NCBI GenBank assembly: GCA_023269765.1
Contig: JAGDWH010000010.1
Span: 1-5,652, forward strand
Direction of reading: 5' to 3'
From: Desulfurococcaceae archaeon
Lineage (GTDB): Archaea; Thermoproteota; Thermoprotei_A; Sulfolobales; Desulfurococcaceae
Length of the DNA: 5,652 nt
Position numbers and translations under genes: made by a program. Each line of letters begins with the position of its first letter. The first letter of the stretch is position 1. The notes under the pieces were generated by a model that was given only the letters and a program-made list of their open reading frames with translations, had not been told where the DNA came from and ran no database searches. Shown piece by piece: positions 5,476 through 5,652 of the stretch.

Positions 5476-5652
5476 TTCGGCGGGGCCGGGCTATAACCCG
5501 TGTTCTGTTCCTCCCCGCATTTGTCTAAGCGGCCCGTACTGGTCACGCGGCACCTCATCCCAGGCCCGGGCCTTGCACCGCGCGGGACGGCCGTTTCAAC
5601 GCCTCCACCGTGGTCCTCCGTAGTTTACGACCCCCGTTGCCGGGGGCTGGAC
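5476..5652 (-). ncRNA. rnpB: RNase P RNA, 3' part (cut by window edge)
   Basis: Read on the minus strand, this holds the 3' portion of the catalytic RNA of RNase P, which matures tRNA 5' ends. Conserved blocks appear in order: a CCCCCG-GCAA-CGGGGG tetraloop hairpin (5646-5631), GTTGAAACGGCC (5600-5589), GTGCAAGGCC (equivalent to E. coli GAGCAAGGCC, ending near 5569), TTAGACAAATGC (near 5528-5517, equivalent to TAGATGAATG), ACAGAACACGGGTTATAG (5508-5491), and the 3' strand of helix P1, GGCCCCGCC (5487-5479). The 5' half, including the CR-I strand of P4, lies right of the window. The 3' end is estimated from P1. The presence of specificity-domain motifs argues for a normal-size archaeal type A-like RNA rather than the reduced Pyrobaculum form. 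It ends a few bases from the tsr3 stop codon. Confidence 0.94.

Overview
The window looks like a piece of a hyperthermophilic crenarchaeal (Thermoproteota) chromosome, most likely from the Desulfurococcales. The evidence is an archaeal 5S rRNA with its own TATA promoter and no linked 16S/23S, a tRNA-Ala with a 29-nt intron and no encoded CCA, very GC-rich structural RNAs in moderate-GC DNA, AGG/AGA and ATA codon use, GTG/TTG starts, TATA-box promoters, and an archaeal gene set (DUF1512, archaeal TyrRS, type II MetAP, Tsr3, stand-alone RAM domain). The order-level placement rests on remembered 5S resemblance and is an inference. The RNase P RNA keeps the normal specificity-domain motifs, which argues against Thermoproteaceae with their reduced form.

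Layout. At the left edge is the first 40 nt of a 5S rRNA gene on the minus strand, cut by the window. Upstream of it, also on the minus strand, is a two-gene unit: a DUF1512 membrane-anchored protein (343-1449) followed by an 89-aa membrane-anchored zinc-ribbon protein (67-336), 6 nt apart. Next are an intron-containing tRNA-Ala(TGC) (1485-1587), tyrosyl-tRNA synthetase (1638-2738) and an UPF0173-type metallo-beta-lactamase-fold hydrolase (2896-3588), all on the minus strand. A short divergent promoter region then leads to type II methionine aminopeptidase on the plus strand (3681-4580). It meets tail-to-tail a small Lrp/AsnC ligand-binding (RAM) protein on the minus strand (4599-4853). A second short divergent region precedes the rRNA-modifying enzyme Tsr3 on the plus strand (4913-5470), which runs tail-to-tail into the 3' part of the RNase P RNA gene (minus strand, cut at the right edge).

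Functionally this is a dense translation and RNA-maturation neighbourhood: ribosomal 5S RNA, tRNA-Ala, TyrRS, N-terminal methionine removal, acp modification of small-subunit rRNA, and tRNA 5' processing. Into it are set three genes of unknown or loosely known role (DUF1512, the zinc ribbon, the hydrolase) and one likely small-molecule sensor (RAM). Genes are packed tightly and no gap reaches 300 bases.

I see no CRISPR array, insertion sequence, toxin-antitoxin pair or defence system, and no clear evidence of a wholly new system. The least explained part is the DUF1512/zinc-ribbon pair. Smaller points are the variant P4-strand base in the RNase P RNA, atypical residues in Tsr3, G-run ribosome binding sites, and two divergent promoter regions each with a single AT-rich patch.
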